A stretch of 11,023 bases of DNA from Desulfuromonadales bacterium (GCA_029859485.1 JAOUDB010000050.1:1-11023), one strand, 5' to 3'; positions 1 through 7,384 are shown, counted from the stretch's first letter. The notes: a model not told the origin generated them from the letters alone. Numbers and translations are program-made.

Positions 1-1674
1 ACCCAACTGCTTGCTCTTCTGCCTGAAGCCTCCGAAGACATCCCACCGCTCCAACCTCTACCGGTTATGGATCTGCTCGATGAACTGGTCGACAAGCATC
101 TTTTAAGCGCCCGTGAGACGGTGAGCCAGCTCACTGACTGTCATATCGAAATCGATGATCTGCAACGCGATCTGGTTTTCTGGCAAGCCCTGGCGCCACT
201 CTTAGGTGACCTGCCCGAGGATTCAAACCTGGAAATTTTCGGTGTTACCATTCGTGATGCCTACCAACTGCAGGCTCTTGAAGATTTATTACAAAAACTC
301 ACTCAAGGCCGTTGCCACATCAGTAGCACCACAACGGCCGACGGTACGCTGGTAGGATTGATCGCCACCGATTGCGAGACCTCTGGACCTTTACGCCAAG
401 CCCTCACCGAGGAGCATGTGCCCGAGCTCTCTCTTCCCGAAGAGTTAGCCGATCTTCCTCTGCCTAAACGAATCCTCGCCCTGCAGGAACGTCTCGATTT
501 ACTCCAGGCAAACGCTCACGGACTCGAAGCTGAACTGCGCGACCTTGATGTGCAATGGCGACCAATCTATCGGCGCGCCCTGGACTGGTTGGCTGAACGC
601 CTGACCCTGTACCGCGCGACAGCAACAGCTTATACGACCCAACTCTGTTTCCTCATTCAGGGCTGGATGGCTGAAAACGGGGTCTCCGACCTGCGCAATG
701 ATCTCAATCAGACTTTTCTTGGCCGTGTGGTTCTTGAGCAGCAGGCCATTCTCGATGAGGAGGTCGAGCGGGTTCCGGTCATGCTGCGCAACCCCGGTTA
801 TTTTGCGCCATTTGAAGTGCTTTCCCGCCTGCTTCCTTTGCCGAAGTATTCCTCTTACGATCCGACCCCGATGATCGGCATCTTCTTCCCGGTCTTCTTC
901 GGTATGATCCTCGGCGACGTCGGTTACGGTATGATCCTTCTGTTAATTGCTCTTTTTCTGGCCAAACTTTACCAACCGCAACATTTGGCCAGCGATCTCG
1001 GCAAGATACTCGGTGTGGCCGCACTCTATACCCTCTTTTTCGGTGTCCTTTACGGTGAATTTTTCGGCGATCTCGGCGAAGCCTGGCTGGGTTTGCATCC
1101 TCTCTGGTTTGATCGTGGCAAGGATGTGTTGCCGATGGCTGTTTTTGCCCTGACCGTCGGCGTAGTCCATATCCTGCTTGGCATCACTCTCGGCGCCCTG
1201 GCCGACCTGCGCCGCCACAAACCACGCCTTGCGCTGGTCAAATTGGCCACCCTGCTGTCCGTTCTGCTCCTGGTTCTTGCCGTGGTTGGTTACTTCTACC
1301 CTCAATCGTGGCTGAAGACCGGCCCGCTTCTGATCGGTGTCGGTATCCTTCTGCCGGTGTTGATTGCAGCCGAGGGACTGCTTGCGCCCCTTGAACTGCT
1401 GAAAACCATGGGCAATATCATCTCGTACATTCGTATCATGGCGATCGGTTTCAGCTCTGTGCTCTTGGCTATGGTCGCCAACCGCCTGGGAGGCGTGACC
1501 GGTGATGTCATGGTCGGAATTCTGGTCGCCGGCATCCTGCACGCATTCAACCTGTTGCTGGGAGTGTTCGCTCCAACGGTACACTCTTTACGCCTGCATT
1601 ACGTGGAGTTCTTCAGCAAGTTTATCGACCTGGGGGGGCGTCGCTTCGATCCCTGGCAGAAACGCTCCCCGTAA
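1..1674 (+). CDS. atpI: V/A-type ATPase subunit I (a subunit), 5'-truncated by the window edge
   Basis: This is the membrane stator of a rotary V/A-ATPase. It forms the ion half-channels against the c ring and anchors the peripheral stalk. The frame is open from base 1, so the true start lies upstream; an internal ATG at 67 has no ribosome site and is unlikely to be the start. 557 residues are visible, against roughly 600-660 for the family, so about 50-100 N-terminal residues are probably missing. Visible residues 1 to about 285 form the soluble, partly coiled-coil arm. From about 291 on there are some eight hydrophobic segments. Family signatures include FFGMILGDVGYG in the first membrane pair, GVLYGEFFGDLG in the third segment, and SYIRIMAIG, whose Arg (visible residue 478) is the expected essential arginine facing the c-ring glutamate. 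The C-terminus has the conserved RLHYVEFFSKF block. Gene order (I before K, E, C, F, A, B, D) confirms the assignment. Confidence 0.96.
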   Translation, partial: TQLLALLPEASEDIPPLQPLPVMDLLDELVDKHLLSARETVSQLTDCHIEIDDLQRDLVFWQALAPLLGDLPEDSNLEIFGVTIRDAYQLQALEDLLQKLTQGRCHISSTTTADGTLVGLIATDCETSGPLRQALTEEHVPELSLPEELADLPLPKRILALQERLDLLQANAHGLEAELRDLDVQWRPIYRRALDWLAERLTLYRATATAYTTQLCFLIQGWMAENGVSDLRNDLNQTFLGRVVLEQQAILDEEVERVPVMLRNPGYFAPFEVLSRLLPLPKYSSYDPTPMIGIFFPVFFGMILGDVGYGMILLLIALFLAKLYQPQHLASDLGKILGVAALYTLFFGVLYGEFFGDLGEAWLGLHPLWFDRGKDVLPMAVFALTVGVVHILLGITLGALADLRRHKPRLALVKLATLLSVLLLVLAVVGYFYPQSWLKTGPLLIGVGILLPVLIAAEGLLAPLELLKTMGNIISYIRIMAIGFSSVLLAMVANRLGGVTGDVMVGILVAGILHAFNLLLGVFAPTVHSLRLHYVEFFSKFIDLGGRRFDPWQKRSP

Positions 1675-1685
1675 ATAGAGCCCGG

Positions 1686-1691
1686 AAGGAG
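1686..1691 (+). promoter_or_regulatory. Strong ribosome binding site for the c-ring subunit
   Basis: AAGGAG lies 7 nt before the ATG at 1699. The 24-nt I-K gap is the widest between genes of this operon, so K can be initiated independently of the upstream gene. That fits a subunit needed in many copies per complex. Confidence 0.7.
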
Positions 1692-1698
1692 ACGTCTT

Positions 1699-1911
1699 AT
1701 GGAAAAAGTCTGGATTGCATTTGCCGCCGCGCTGGCGATCGGTCTGCCAGCCATCGCAACCGCCTGGGCCCAGTCGCGTATCGGCGCCGCTGGTGCCGGC
1801 ACCCTGGCGGAGAAACCGGAACTGACCGGGGTCATCATCATCCTGGTTGCCATTCCGGAAACCATGGTTATCCTCGGCTTTGTTGTCGCCGCCATGATTC
1901 TACTCATGTAG
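1699..1911 (+). CDS. atpK: V/A-type ATPase subunit K (c-ring proteolipid), single hairpin
   Basis: A 70-residue, two-helix proteolipid; several copies form the ion-carrying rotor ring. Helix 1 is about residues 4-33, the polar loop is about 36-43 (LAEKPELT), and helix 2 is about 44-70. The ion-binding carboxylate is Glu54 in the IPETMVILGFV motif. Gln25 in helix 1 sits where Na+-type c subunits carry their Gln ligand, and Thr55 follows the Glu. The protein is half the size of the duplicated four-helix K subunits of Enterococcus and eukaryotes and matches the two-helix form of Thermus and many archaea. Each monomer therefore has its own carboxylate, which gives a high ion-to-ATP ratio compatible with ATP synthesis. 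It sits between I and E as usual. Na+ rather than H+ use is an inference. Confidence 0.95.
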   Translation: MEKVWIAFAAALAIGLPAIATAWAQSRIGAAGAGTLAEKPELTGVIIILVAIPETMVILGFVVAAMILLM

Positions 1912-1918
1912 TAAGACA

Positions 1919-2497
1919 ATGGGTGAATCAGAGCTGAAGATTGCCCTGCAACGCGAGGGTGAGGAACAGGTTCGCGCCTTCTGGAAAGCTGCCGAAGAGA
2001 AGGTCGCAAAGCGACGCCAAGAGCTCAAGGAAGAGCAGGAACAGCTGCGACTTGAAGCCGAACGGCAGCTTCAATCCGAAGTCTCACGGCGACGCAACAG
2101 CCTGCTTGCTGAATCCAGGATGCAAGTGATGGCAAGTCGTCTGCATGCCGAGGCTCTCCTCGACGAACGCCTGCAAGGTCTGGCCTCGCAATTACTGACA
2201 GAATTTACAGAAAAAAACCGTGATGTGCTATGGCAGGCGTTATGTGACGAACTGCCGTCTGCCGAGTGGGGCAAGATCACGGTGTCTCAAGCGAGTCAGG
2301 GTCTGGCTGCGCGGGATTTCCCGACGGCCGAAATTGAGCTTGATGATGCCATCGCCGGTGGTCTGATCGCAACGAGTAGCAGCGGCGTGAGGGTCGACAA
2401 TTCACTGGTCTGCCGCTTGCGCAGAGCCTGGCCCGACCTGCTGCCGCAACTGATGAGTGAATTGCGTCGATTGGTGGATAGTGATGAAACTGCTTGA
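1919..2497 (+). CDS. atpE: V/A-type ATPase subunit E (peripheral stalk)
   Basis: 192 residues, a normal length for the family. Residues 1 to about 85 form a highly charged, heptad-like helix rich in Glu, Lys, Arg and Gln, which pairs with the G/H subunit to form the peripheral stalk. The C-terminal globular part (about 90-185) caps the catalytic head. Its signature GGLIATSSSGVRVDNSL is the family's conserved glycine-glycine and vDNsl block. The ATG at 1919 lies only 7 nt after the K stop and has no recognisable Shine-Dalgarno sequence, so translation may depend on reinitiation by ribosomes leaving K. The end overlaps subunit C by 14 nt. The partner stalk gene is not in the window. Confidence 0.93.
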   Translation: MGESELKIALQREGEEQVRAFWKAAEEKVAKRRQELKEEQEQLRLEAERQLQSEVSRRRNSLLAESRMQVMASRLHAEALLDERLQGLASQLLTEFTEKNRDVLWQALCDELPSAEWGKITVSQASQGLAARDFPTAEIELDDAIAGGLIATSSSGVRVDNSLVCRLRRAWPDLLPQLMSELRRLVDSDETA

Positions 2498-3374
2498 TTC
2501 GACAAAACCTGCAGAATTGCCTACGGAAGCGCTGCTGGCGCGTTTGCGCAGTCGACGTGCCGGTATCGATCTGCTTGATCCGGTAGCGACAGAATCGACC
2601 GAGGCGACCGTCTGGGTTTACCAACGCCTTAACAAGCGTTTGCGTCTTCGGCTTGAACCCTTCTTTGAATTGCTCGCCATGCGCAACCTGACTCTGCAGC
2701 TGAGATACCTCCTAGCCGGAGAGCAGCCGGCGACTATCTTAAACAACTCCCTGCTGGCGAAGCCCTTGCGACAACTGCTTGCAAATAGTGGCGATAACCA
2801 GACCTTGATCGCACAGCTGGAGGCTGCTTTGGTCAGCGACTACCCGTTTACCTTTGGGTTGACTGTGACTTATAGAGAGCAAGGCCCCGGTGGGGTGGAA
2901 AGGCAAATCGCTGATGGCATGCTTTTCGACGCACTTGAGAGGAGCAGGAATGTTCCTCTTAAAAGGACCTTAGGCTACCTGGTCGACATGCGCAATTGCC
3001 TGATGCTGAGCAGGCTTTGGCGATGGCAGGTCAAGCAACCTCCAGCCTTGACGGGCGGAGGTAACCTCGACCGAAACAACCTGCAGAGAATCTGGGCCAG
3101 GCACGACAGCGAGCGACTCACCAGTCTGGCGGAGCGCCTGACAGGAGAGTCCTTGAGGAACAGCAAAAGGGATGGCGGAGTCACAATCGGTATGGAGCAA
3201 GCCTTTTTGCGCGGTTTGACGCGCCTTCTGGGACGTTTAGGTCGCGACCCCCTTGGACTGGCGGTGATCATCGAATACCTCTGGCGAGTCGAGCTTGCCG
3301 TGCACAACCAGTTGTTACGCAAGACCTTGTCCGATGATCGGGACTCATTGCTTGAGGAGGTTCTGCTGCTATGA
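2484..3374 (+). CDS. atpC: V/A-type ATPase subunit C (AC39/V0D-like rotor socket)
   Basis: This subunit links the central D/F shaft to the c ring. It is 296 residues if started at the ATG at 2484, which has a GGTGGA site at 2473-2478 with 5 nt spacing. An in-frame ATG at 2457 lies deeper inside the E gene, has no ribosome site, and would add nine atypical residues. The protein is mostly helical and Leu/Arg-rich. Family-like patches are LEPFFELLAMRNLTLQLRYL near the N-terminus, YLVDMRNCLMLSRLWRW in the middle, and EYLWRVELAVHNQLLRK near the end. It is somewhat shorter than the 320-350 residues common for AC39 proteins. Sequence conservation in this family is low, so the position between E and F is an important part of the evidence. 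Its stop overlaps the start of F as ATGA. Confidence 0.88.
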   Translation: MKLLDSTKPAELPTEALLARLRSRRAGIDLLDPVATESTEATVWVYQRLNKRLRLRLEPFFELLAMRNLTLQLRYLLAGEQPATILNNSLLAKPLRQLLANSGDNQTLIAQLEAALVSDYPFTFGLTVTYREQGPGGVERQIADGMLFDALERSRNVPLKRTLGYLVDMRNCLMLSRLWRWQVKQPPALTGGGNLDRNNLQRIWARHDSERLTSLAERLTGESLRNSKRDGGVTIGMEQAFLRGLTRLLGRLGRDPLGLAVIIEYLWRVELAVHNQLLRKTLSDDRDSLLEEVLLL

Positions 3375-3691
3375 AAGAAATTCTCTTTCTAACCTGTGCC
3401 GACAGCTCTCCAGGCTTTGCCCTTACCGGTGTTCGACAGCAGACGCTTATCCCTGAAGCCACCTGGGAGGCAATCCAGCAGGCTTGTAGCGATCCCGAGG
3501 TCGGTGTGATTGCTGCCGACAGCCGTCTGCTTGAAACGCTTGACTCGATCAGGCTGCGGGAGTTGACGGATCGTTGGCCGGGGGTTCTGGTCACTTTGCC
3601 GGCTCCTGCCGACAGGCGTACACCACCGAGCGACGAATTGCAGCGCCTGGTGCAGAGAGCCCTTGGTTATCATGTGAGGTTGCAGCGATGA
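3371..3691 (+). CDS. atpF: V/A-type ATPase subunit F (central rotor)
   Basis: A 106-residue Rossmann-like small subunit that binds subunit D in the central rotor. The N-terminal strand KEILFLTC is followed by the family hallmark SPGFALTGVRQ (equivalent to the usual GF-L-AG-V motif). Then come EVGVIAADSRLLE and a WPGVLVTLPAP strand, as expected for the fold. AGGAGG at 3355-3360 precedes the ATG with about 10 nt spacing. The start overlaps the C stop and the stop overlaps the A start, both as ATGA, so the three genes are probably translationally coupled. Some annotation schemes call this subunit G (ntpG). Confidence 0.92.
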   Translation: MKEILFLTCADSSPGFALTGVRQQTLIPEATWEAIQQACSDPEVGVIAADSRLLETLDSIRLRELTDRWPGVLVTLPAPADRRTPPSDELQRLVQRALGYHVRLQR

Positions 3692-5313
3692 AAGGTACTG
3701 TCACGAGCATCAGCGGCGCTACAGTCTGTGTCGATCTTGCAGATCTGAAGATTGGTGACCGTGTCTTTGTCGGCACAAGTCATCTGACCGGGGAGGTGGT
3801 ACGCATTGATGACAAGATTGCCACGGTGCAGGTCTTTGAAGAGAACCGCGGCCTCGGTATCGGTGAGTCGGTGACAACCGCCGGTGGTCCGCTGACCGTG
3901 GCCCTCGGGCCGGGCCTGCTCGGAGGCATCTTCGATGGCTTGCAGCGCCCTCTGCCTCTTCTGCTTGAGAATAGCGGCGACTTTGTCAGCAGCGGTCAGA
4001 ACCCTTTTCCACTTGATCGCAAAAAAAGCTGGGCAGTCACCACAAACAATAAACCAGGTGACCACCTGCATTCTGGCGAGGCCTTTGCCAAGGTTCGCGA
4101 AGGTCACATCGAACACCTGTTGCTGATGCCTCAAGATGGCACGCTGCAGCAACTTGAAGAGGGCAGGCTGACTCTAGAGAACCCAGTTGCCACACTTGCA
4201 GACAAACAACCCTTGTACGGCTGGCACAGTTGGCCGGTGCGCAAGGCACGGCCTTATCAGAGCAAATTGCCGCCGACCAGGCCGCTGGTAACCGGCCAGC
4301 GCTGCCTTGATTTCCTCTTTCCTTTACTGAAGGGGGGGGTCGCCATGGTGCCGGGTGGTTTCGGCACCGGTAAAACCGTGCTTGAGCAGACGATTGCCAA
4401 ATTTGCTGATGTCGACGTGGTGGTTTATGTCGGCTGCGGAGAACGCGGCAACGAGATGGCCGGGTTGCTTGACGAGTTCGGCGAGCTTGAGGATCCTCGA
4501 ACCAAGCGACCGCTCAAGGAGCGCACCATCATCGTCGCCAATACGTCCAACATGCCGGTTGCCGCGCGCGAGTCCTCGATCTTCACCGCCGTGACCATGG
4601 CGGAGTATTACCGTGATATGGGGCTCGATGTGCTGTTTCTCGCCGACAGCCTGTCGCGATGGGCCGAAGCCTTGCGCGAAATCTCTTCGGCGCTCGAAGA
4701 AATGCCCGGCGAAGATGGTTACCCGACCTACCTCGGCTCGCGTCTGTCAGGTTTTATCGAACGTGCCGGCGTCGTGAAAACCCTCTCGGGGGGACAGGGT
4801 TCTCTGAGCATGATTCTGGCGGTGTCGCCGCCGGGGGCCGACTTCGCCGAACCGGTCACCCAGGCCTGCTTGCGCGTGTCCGGCGCCCTCTATATGCTCG
4901 ATACGCAATTGGCCCATAGACGCCATTTTCCAGCGATCAACTGGACCCAGAGTTTTTCCCTCTACAGCGACACCGCCATGGCTCATTTCGTTGAAGAGCA
5001 TGAAGAATGGGCCAAACTGCAAGCGCGCTGTCGCGATATTTTGCAACGTGAAGATGCCTTGCGTGAGGTGGCAGAAGTGGTTGGCATGGAAGGATTGCAG
5101 GATGGTGATCGCCTGTTGATGCGCACCGCCGAAAAAATTCGCCTCGACTTTCTCTGCCAGAACAGTTTCACCGAAGACGCTTTTGCTGCTCCAAAAAGCA
5201 CGATCGAGAGCATCACCACGCTGGTTGCTGAACATGATCAACTCTCAGCCGCCCTGGCTAACGGAGCCCTGCTCGACGACCTGCTCAAGGAGGCTGACCA
5301 TGCGCCTCGCTGA
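3688..5313 (+). CDS. atpA: V/A-type ATPase catalytic subunit A
   Basis: This is the nucleotide-hydrolysing or synthesising subunit of the A3B3 head, 541 residues from the ATG at 3688 (GAGGT at 3676-3680, start overlapping the F stop). An upstream in-frame start inside F would be implausible. Order: N-terminal beta-barrel (about 1-70), then the A-specific insertion (about 90-180), the P-loop GGFGTGKT at 223-230 with Lys229, and GERGNEM at 251-257 with the catalytic Glu252. These are followed by ANTSNMPVAARES, ADSLSRWAEALREIS and EEMPGEDGYPTYLGSRL, then a helical C-terminal domain. Two oddities: P-loop position 224 is Gly where A subunits normally have Pro, and the C-terminus is some 35-50 residues shorter than remembered homologues of about 580 residues. 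All the main catalytic motifs I can recognise are present, so it is probably active. Confidence 0.97.
   Translation: MKGTVTSISGATVCVDLADLKIGDRVFVGTSHLTGEVVRIDDKIATVQVFEENRGLGIGESVTTAGGPLTVALGPGLLGGIFDGLQRPLPLLLENSGDFVSSGQNPFPLDRKKSWAVTTNNKPGDHLHSGEAFAKVREGHIEHLLLMPQDGTLQQLEEGRLTLENPVATLADKQPLYGWHSWPVRKARPYQSKLPPTRPLVTGQRCLDFLFPLLKGGVAMVPGGFGTGKTVLEQTIAKFADVDVVVYVGCGERGNEMAGLLDEFGELEDPRTKRPLKERTIIVANTSNMPVAARESSIFTAVTMAEYYRDMGLDVLFLADSLSRWAEALREISSALEEMPGEDGYPTYLGSRLSGFIERAGVVKTLSGGQGSLSMILAVSPPGADFAEPVTQACLRVSGALYMLDTQLAHRRHFPAINWTQSFSLYSDTAMAHFVEEHEEWAKLQARCRDILQREDALREVAEVVGMEGLQDGDRLLMRTAEKIRLDFLCQNSFTEDAFAAPKSTIESITTLVAEHDQLSAALANGALLDDLLKEADHAPR
5287..5293 (+). promoter_or_regulatory. 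Ribosome binding site fixing the subunit B start
   Basis: AAGGAGG inside the end of the A gene lies 6 nt before the ATG at 5300. It supports that ATG over starts further upstream in the same frame, which would sit deep within A. Confidence 0.75.
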
Positions 5314-6625
5314 ACATCAATATCGTTCGGTCAGCGCTATCCGCGGACCTCTGCTTTTCCTGGAAAAGGTCTTTGCCGCCCGGCTTGGAGAACTGGTACG
5401 GATCGACGCTCCTGACGGCAGGACTCTTACGGGTGAGGTGCTGAAGATCTTTGGCGACCAGGTTTTGATCCAGGTCTTTGGCGGCACCCAGGGACTGGAC
5501 ACCAAAAGGACCAGCGTCAACTTCAGCGATGCGGTGATGCGTGCCCCGCTCGGTGCCGGTGTTCTGGGCCGCGTTTTCGACGGCTCCTTCCGGCCGATTG
5601 ATGATCTGCCCATGTTCATCCCGGAATTTCGTCGGCCGGTCATCGGCGCACCGATCAACCCGGTAGCACGGGCTCACCCGGAAGAATTTATCGAGACCGG
5701 TTTCTCAACCATCGACGGGCTGAATACTCTGGTCAAAGGCCAAAAATTGCCGATTTTCACCTGCGCCGGCCTGCCCGCGCGGGAGATGACGGAGCAGCTG
5801 CTGCACCAGGCTCGACTCCCTGATGGCGGCCCCTTCGTGCTGGTCTTTGTCGCTCTTGGCCTGACTCACTTCGAGTACCAGTTTTACCGTCAAACCCTTG
5901 AGCATATGCAGAGTCGATTTGTCGCCTTCGTCAACCTGGCCGACGATCCGGTGGTGGAACGTCTGCTGGCGCCGCGCCTGGCTTTAACCGTCGCAGAAGA
6001 TCTGGCCTTTCGCCAGGAGATGGACGTGCTGGTGATCATCACCGATATGACCAACTACTGTGATGCCCTGCGTGAAATTTCGACCGCCCGCGAAGAACTG
6101 CCCGGCCGGCGTGGCTATCCCGGTCATATGTATTCCGACCTGGCCTCTCTTTATGAGCGCGCCGGTCGAATCCACGGCCGCAAAGGATCGGTCACGCTAC
6201 TGCCCACCGTGACCATGCCGGAAGACGATATCACTCACCCGATCCCCGACCTCACCGGCTACATCACTGAAGGACAGCTGGTGCTCTCCCGCGAGCTGCA
6301 CCAGAAAGGAATTTACCCACCGATAGATGTGCTGCCGAGCCTGTCGCGCCTGATGCAGCACGGCATCGGCAAGGGACAGACCCGCTCCGATCACCGTGAC
6401 CTCTCCAATCAGCTTTACCGTACCTACGCCAAGGGTTGCGATCTACGCCGCCTCGAGGCAGTGGTGGGCCGCGATGGCATGCTGGCCGAAGATCGCAAAC
6501 TTCTCGACTTTGCTGATCGCTTTGAAGCCGGCTTCGTCCACCAGGGGAACAAGCGTCGAACCATCGATGAGACGCTCGACACAGCGCAAGCCCTGCTTGA
6601 TGATTTCAGGGAGGTGGCACGATGA
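5300..6625 (+). CDS. atpB: V/A-type ATPase regulatory subunit B
   Basis: This is the non-catalytic partner of A in the head, 441 residues. The P-loop position is degenerate (FTCAGLPARE, near residues 152-161), as is diagnostic for B subunits, which lack the Walker Lys. Other signatures are ITDMTNYCDALREIS, AREELPGRRGYPGHMYSDL, SLYERAGR (supplying the Arg that completes the A-subunit site), DDITHPIPDLTGYITEGQ and GIYPPIDVLPSLSRLM. The N-terminal barrel contains GEVLKIFGDQVLIQVFGGT. The gene overlaps A by 14 nt and D by 4 nt. The C-terminus ends soon after the DETLDTAQALL helix, some 25-40 residues earlier than remembered homologues of 460-480 residues. Confidence 0.97.
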   Translation: MRLAEHQYRSVSAIRGPLLFLEKVFAARLGELVRIDAPDGRTLTGEVLKIFGDQVLIQVFGGTQGLDTKRTSVNFSDAVMRAPLGAGVLGRVFDGSFRPIDDLPMFIPEFRRPVIGAPINPVARAHPEEFIETGFSTIDGLNTLVKGQKLPIFTCAGLPAREMTEQLLHQARLPDGGPFVLVFVALGLTHFEYQFYRQTLEHMQSRFVAFVNLADDPVVERLLAPRLALTVAEDLAFRQEMDVLVIITDMTNYCDALREISTAREELPGRRGYPGHMYSDLASLYERAGRIHGRKGSVTLLPTVTMPEDDITHPIPDLTGYITEGQLVLSRELHQKGIYPPIDVLPSLSRLMQHGIGKGQTRSDHRDLSNQLYRTYAKGCDLRRLEAVVGRDGMLAEDRKLLDFADRFEAGFVHQGNKRRTIDETLDTAQALLDDFREVAR

Positions 6626-7251
6626 TTCAGCCGACCCGCACCAACCTGCTGCTCCTCAATGATCGCCTGCACGCGGTGCTCAACTGCACCACGATTCTCA
6701 AAGGCCGGCGCCAGGCGCTGATCAAGGAATTCCTCAAAATCACTAAGCCGTTGATGCAGTCCCGTGAAGAGGTCAGCCAGGCTTATGCCCGGGCGATCGA
6801 CGAACTGCAGGTCAGCAAGGCCCGTGAACGACCGGTTGCGGTCGATTCGCTCTCTGCCATCAGCCGCCGCAAGATCGCCGTGGAGGTGGCCGAGGGCAAC
6901 CTGCTCGGCTTACGCTTTCGCGACCTGACCATGCACGAAACCGTGGCGCGCACATTCGATGAACGGCGCTATGATATGTACGGCAGCTCCCCCTGGCTCG
7001 ACGAAGCAATTCATGAATTTGAAGGCATTGTCGAAGAGATGTTGTCGTTAGCAAATTTCGAAGGCAAGTTCCGGCGCCTCGCCGAAGAGCTGGTGCGCCT
7101 GACTCGCCGCATTCGCATTCTCGAAGAGCGGGTTACACCGGAGCTACGTCTTGATATCCACGCCATGAGTCAGTATCTGGCTGAAAGGGAGCGGGAGACT
7201 TATTTTCGACTGAAGCGTTTTAAGGGTTATGCGGAGCGAGGAGGGCGGTAG
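6622..7251 (+). CDS. atpD: V/A-type ATPase subunit D (central rotor shaft)
   Basis: A 209-residue protein with two long helical arms (about 1-75 and 125-205) forming the coiled-coil shaft that turns inside the A3B3 head. The N-terminus PTRTNLLLLNDRLHAVLN followed by LKGRRQALIKEF is the family pattern. The C-terminal helix carries TRRIRILEERVTPELR and LAERERETYFRLKRFK, equivalent to the usual TRRvNALE and ERe...rLK blocks. GGAGGT at 6610-6615 lies 6 nt before the ATG, which overlaps the B stop as ATGA. It is the last gene of the operon and is followed directly by the hairpin repeat. Length is slightly under the typical 205-225. Confidence 0.95.
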   Translation: MIQPTRTNLLLLNDRLHAVLNCTTILKGRRQALIKEFLKITKPLMQSREEVSQAYARAIDELQVSKARERPVAVDSLSAISRRKIAVEVAEGNLLGLRFRDLTMHETVARTFDERRYDMYGSSPWLDEAIHEFEGIVEEMLSLANFEGKFRRLAEELVRLTRRIRILEERVTPELRLDIHAMSQYLAERERETYFRLKRFKGYAERGGR

Positions 7252-7255
7252 TTAT

Positions 7256-7366
7256 TTAACGCGAAGGTGTAAAGTTAAAAGAAAAGGCGCTAAGAGAACC
7301 TTTTCAAGAATTGTTTTGGTTTAGGCTTTACGTCTTTTTTGGTTTTTCTTGGCGCCTTTGCGTTAA
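7256..7366. repeat. Long intergenic hairpin built from four copies of a 14-nt unit
   Basis: A long imperfect palindrome fills the gap between two convergent genes. Outer arms are 7256-7274 and 7348-7366 (15 of 19 positions complementary). Inner arms pair around 7281-7294 and 7326-7339. The tip is 7297-7321: AACC and GGTT around CAAGAATTG, separated by T runs. Each arm holds two copies of one unit: GCGAAGGTGTAAAG (7261-7274) and GAAAAGGCGCTAAG (7281-7294) on plus, AAAAAGACGTAAAG and GCAAAGGCGCCAAG on minus (7326-7339, 7348-7361). It resembles the AACGCAAAGGCGCCAAG-type intergenic repeats scattered in many Proteobacteria. It may stop transcription in both directions, although no clean T tract follows either end. 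Confidence 0.75.
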
Positions 7367-7384
7367 CTTCCCAAAGGCCTCATT

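Noticed and set aside
943..1584. 213-codon open frame on the minus strand
   Set aside because: It lies wholly opposite the membrane domain of subunit I, which has clear family motifs. The product is a low-complexity Gln/Asp/His-rich sequence typical of an antisense shadow.
1599..2009. 136-codon open frame on the minus strand across the I-K-E junctions
   Set aside because: It is antisense to three real genes and their junctions and has no recognisable domain.
2457..2483. Earlier ATG for subunit C
   Set aside because: It adds nine residues inside the E gene without a ribosome site; the ATG at 2484 has one.
3574..3687. Upstream extension of subunit A into the F gene
   Set aside because: The frame is open, but the ATG at 3688 has a ribosome site, forms an ATGA overlap and begins exactly at the family's first beta strand.
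4747..5241. 164-codon open frame on the minus strand
   Set aside because: Antisense to the well-conserved second half of subunit A, with no ribosome site or domain.
7256..7366. Simple rho-independent terminator of the ATPase operon
   Set aside because: The hairpin is far longer than a normal terminator and neither end is followed by a clean T tract. It may still stop transcription, so it is listed as a repeat.
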